This document shows positions 62,864-64,000 of a stretch of 64,000 nt of DNA, piece by piece. The notes under the pieces are model-generated. The model was not told where the DNA came from, did no database searches, and saw nothing but the letters and a program-made list of their open reading frames with translations. Both the position numbers and the translations under genes were made by a program. The stretch is from Halomonas campaniensis. Its GTDB lineage: Bacteria > Pseudomonadota > Gammaproteobacteria > Pseudomonadales > Halomonadaceae. Numbering within the stretch: position 1 is the stretch's first letter; each line of letters opens with the position of its first letter. Where the stretch lies: positions 206,421 through 270,420 of the forward strand of contig NZ_JPUA01000037.1 in assembly GCF_002211105.1 (NCBI RefSeq). Direction: 5' to 3'.

Positions 62864-64000
62864 TTAGCCAAGATCAATACATAGATACTTGGTTTCCAAG
62901 TACTCTTCCAACCCCTGATGGCCACCTTCGCGACCTAGACCTGAGGCTTTCACCCCCCCAAAAGGCGCAGCAGCGTTGGAAATGGCACCGGTATTAATAC
63001 CCACCATACCGTACTCCAGCGCTTCGGAAACACGCCATACGCGGGCAAGGTCACGAGAGTAGAAATAGGAGGCCAAACCATATTGGGTATCATTGGCCAT
63101 CTCAATGGCGGTCTCTTCATCATCGAACGGGAAGACAGCAGCCAATGGCCCAAAGGTCTCTTCGTGGGCCACTTTCATCTTGTCAGTGGCAAAGCTGATC
63201 AGCGTCGGCGTGAAGAAATTGCCGCCCAGCGGATGCGGATGACCACCTAACAGCAGCTCAGCGCCATTATCGATGGCGTCCTGTACATGCTCGCTGACTT
63301 TTTTAACGGCGTTATCATCAATTAACGGGCCGATATTAATGTTGGGTTTGGTGCCATCCCCCACATACAGCTCGCTGTTCATGGCCACTGCTAATTTTTC
63401 ACAAAAGGCGTTGATCACACTGGACTGAACCAAAAAGCGGTTCGTACAGATGCAGGTTTGGCCGGCGTTGCGGAACTTGGCGGCCATAGCGCCTTCTACG
63501 GCCGCGTCTAAATCGGCATCCTCAAACACAATAAAGGGCGCATTACCACCAAGCTCTAGCGAGATTTTCTGGATATGCTCCGCCGCCTGGGCCATCAGCT
63601 TGCGCCCAACCTCGGTCGAGCCGGTAAAAGTGATCTTGCGCACTTTAGGCGACTCAGTCATCGCCTGGGCAATATCGCTAGCGCTTCCGGGTACGACGTT
63701 AAAGACACCGCGTGGGATACCTGCCCGCTCAGCCAACAGCGCCAAGGCCGTTGCAGAGAAAGGGGTCTGGCTAGCGGGCTTAACCACTATCGTGCAACCA
63801 GCGGCCAATGCAGCCCCTGCTTTACGGGTAATCATCGCCGCCGGGAAATTCCAGGGCGTAATCGCCCCCACTACACCAACAGGTTGCTTGGTGACAACGA
63901 TACGTTGATTGGCGTTTGCCGCGGGAATGGTTTCGCCGTAAACGCGCCGCGCTTCTTCGGCAAACCAGCGTAAAAAGCTGGCTGCGTAAGCGATTTCACC
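62864..64000 (-). CDS. gabD: Succinate-semialdehyde dehydrogenase, GabD type (3' part)
   Basis: The frame is open to the window end (379 codons), so the N-terminal 100 or so residues are missing; a GTG at 63871 is internal. Upstream of it the frame reads [19 protein letters not shown], typical of Gab[17 protein letters not shown] is the NAD(P) site region, [18 protein letters not shown] contains the catalytic Glu, and [12 protein letters not shown] the catalytic Cys; the end [17 protein letters not shown] is also GabD-like. It oxidises succinate semialdehyde to succinate in GABA breakdown. Related aldehyde dehydrogenases (glutarate semialdehyde, GabD2/DavD) cannot be excluded. A GABA transaminase partner would lie beyond the window. 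Confidence 0.88.
   Translation of the reverse strand, partial: GEIAYAASFLRWFAEEARRVYGETIPAANANQRIVVTKQPVGVVGAITPWNFPAAMITRKAGAALAAGCTIVVKPASQTPFSATALALLAERAGIPRGVFNVVPGSASDIAQAMTESPKVRKITFTGSTEVGRKLMAQAAEHIQKISLELGGNAPFIVFEDADLDAAVEGAMAAKFRNAGQTCICTNRFLVQSSVINAFCEKLAVAMNSELYVGDGTKPNINIGPLIDDNAVKKVSEHVQDAIDNGAELLLGGHPHPLGGNFFTPTLISFATDKMKVAHEETFGPLAAVFPFDDEETAIEMANDTQYGLASYFYSRDLARVWRVSEALEYGMVGINTGAISNAAAPFGGVKASGLGREGGHQGLEEYLETKYLCIDLG

Noticed and set aside
63871..63871. GTG at 63871 as the gabD start
   Set aside because: The frame is open to the window end and encodes the conserved GabD region upstream, so the GTG is an internal Val codon.
1..64000. CRISPR arrays, insertion sequences, prophage genes
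   Set aside because: No regularly spaced repeats with unique spacers, no transposase or phage structural genes were recognised in any frame.

Overview
The window looks like the chromosome of a moderately GC-rich gammaproteobacterium of the Halomonadaceae (Halomonas/Vreelandella type). This is inferred from gene order and family types: pilA-pilA / pilBCD-coaE-yacG, gyrA-serC-pheA-(tyrA-aroA fusion)-cmk-rpsA, an MvaT-type nucleoid protein, a six-gene Rnf/Rsx operon followed by nth, accBC-prmA-dusB-fis-purH, and a PPi-type phosphofructokinase. No insertion sequence, phage or CRISPR array was seen.

Layout. 1-2651: two nitrate/nitrite transporters of different subfamilies with a universal stress protein between them. 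2675-4612: a lower-GC patch with a MarR repressor, a divergent Yip1-like membrane protein, a DUF488 protein and tRNA-Pro(GGG). 4745-6095: inositol-monophosphatase family enzyme and a CigR-like periplasmic protein whose start codon lies in a hairpin. 6172-12245: two type IV pilins, then the divergent pilBCD-coaE-yacG operon. 12285-15225: an accessory-looking stretch with a Tus-type replication terminator protein, a small protein resembling the oligomerisation half of MvaT, a Rob-like AraC regulator and a full MvaT. 15551-25315: essential minus-strand block rpsA, cmk, tyrA-aroA, pheA, serC, gyrA. 25468-30786: fadM, rdgC, an acyltransferase, a small unknown protein, metG. 30889-38415: a membrane diguanylate cyclase overlapping rsxA, then rsxBCDGE and nth. 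38438-45112: a DUF3524 queuosine-mannosyltransferase-like gene, then a signalling operon of REC-only regulator, degenerate kinase fused to a DnaQ exonuclease, small membrane protein, and transporter-fused histidine kinase. 45222-49280: EAL-HDOD protein, DUF294 nucleotidyltransferase, HlyU-like protein, argG. 49550-56313: rnt, PPi-phosphofructokinase, a degenerate PP2C/kinase fusion, ppa, dsbD. 56647-64000: accB, accC, prmA, dusB, fis, purH and the 3' part of gabD.

How the genes fit together. Most are housekeeping: translation (rpsA, metG, dusB, prmA), aromatic and serine biosynthesis, fatty-acid initiation (accBC), purine synthesis, and DNA maintenance (gyrA, rdgC, nth, tus). The unusual content is regulatory: the MvaT pair, the Tus gene with Ter-like sequences, the transporter-kinase/exonuclease operon, the cyclase coupled to the Rnf complex, the degenerate phosphatase-kinase and the cigR start-codon hairpin. 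Imperfect tandem repeats with a 15-bp period occur at three separate places (11286, 15249, 60705).

All calls come from reading the sequence and from family knowledge; no database search was run.
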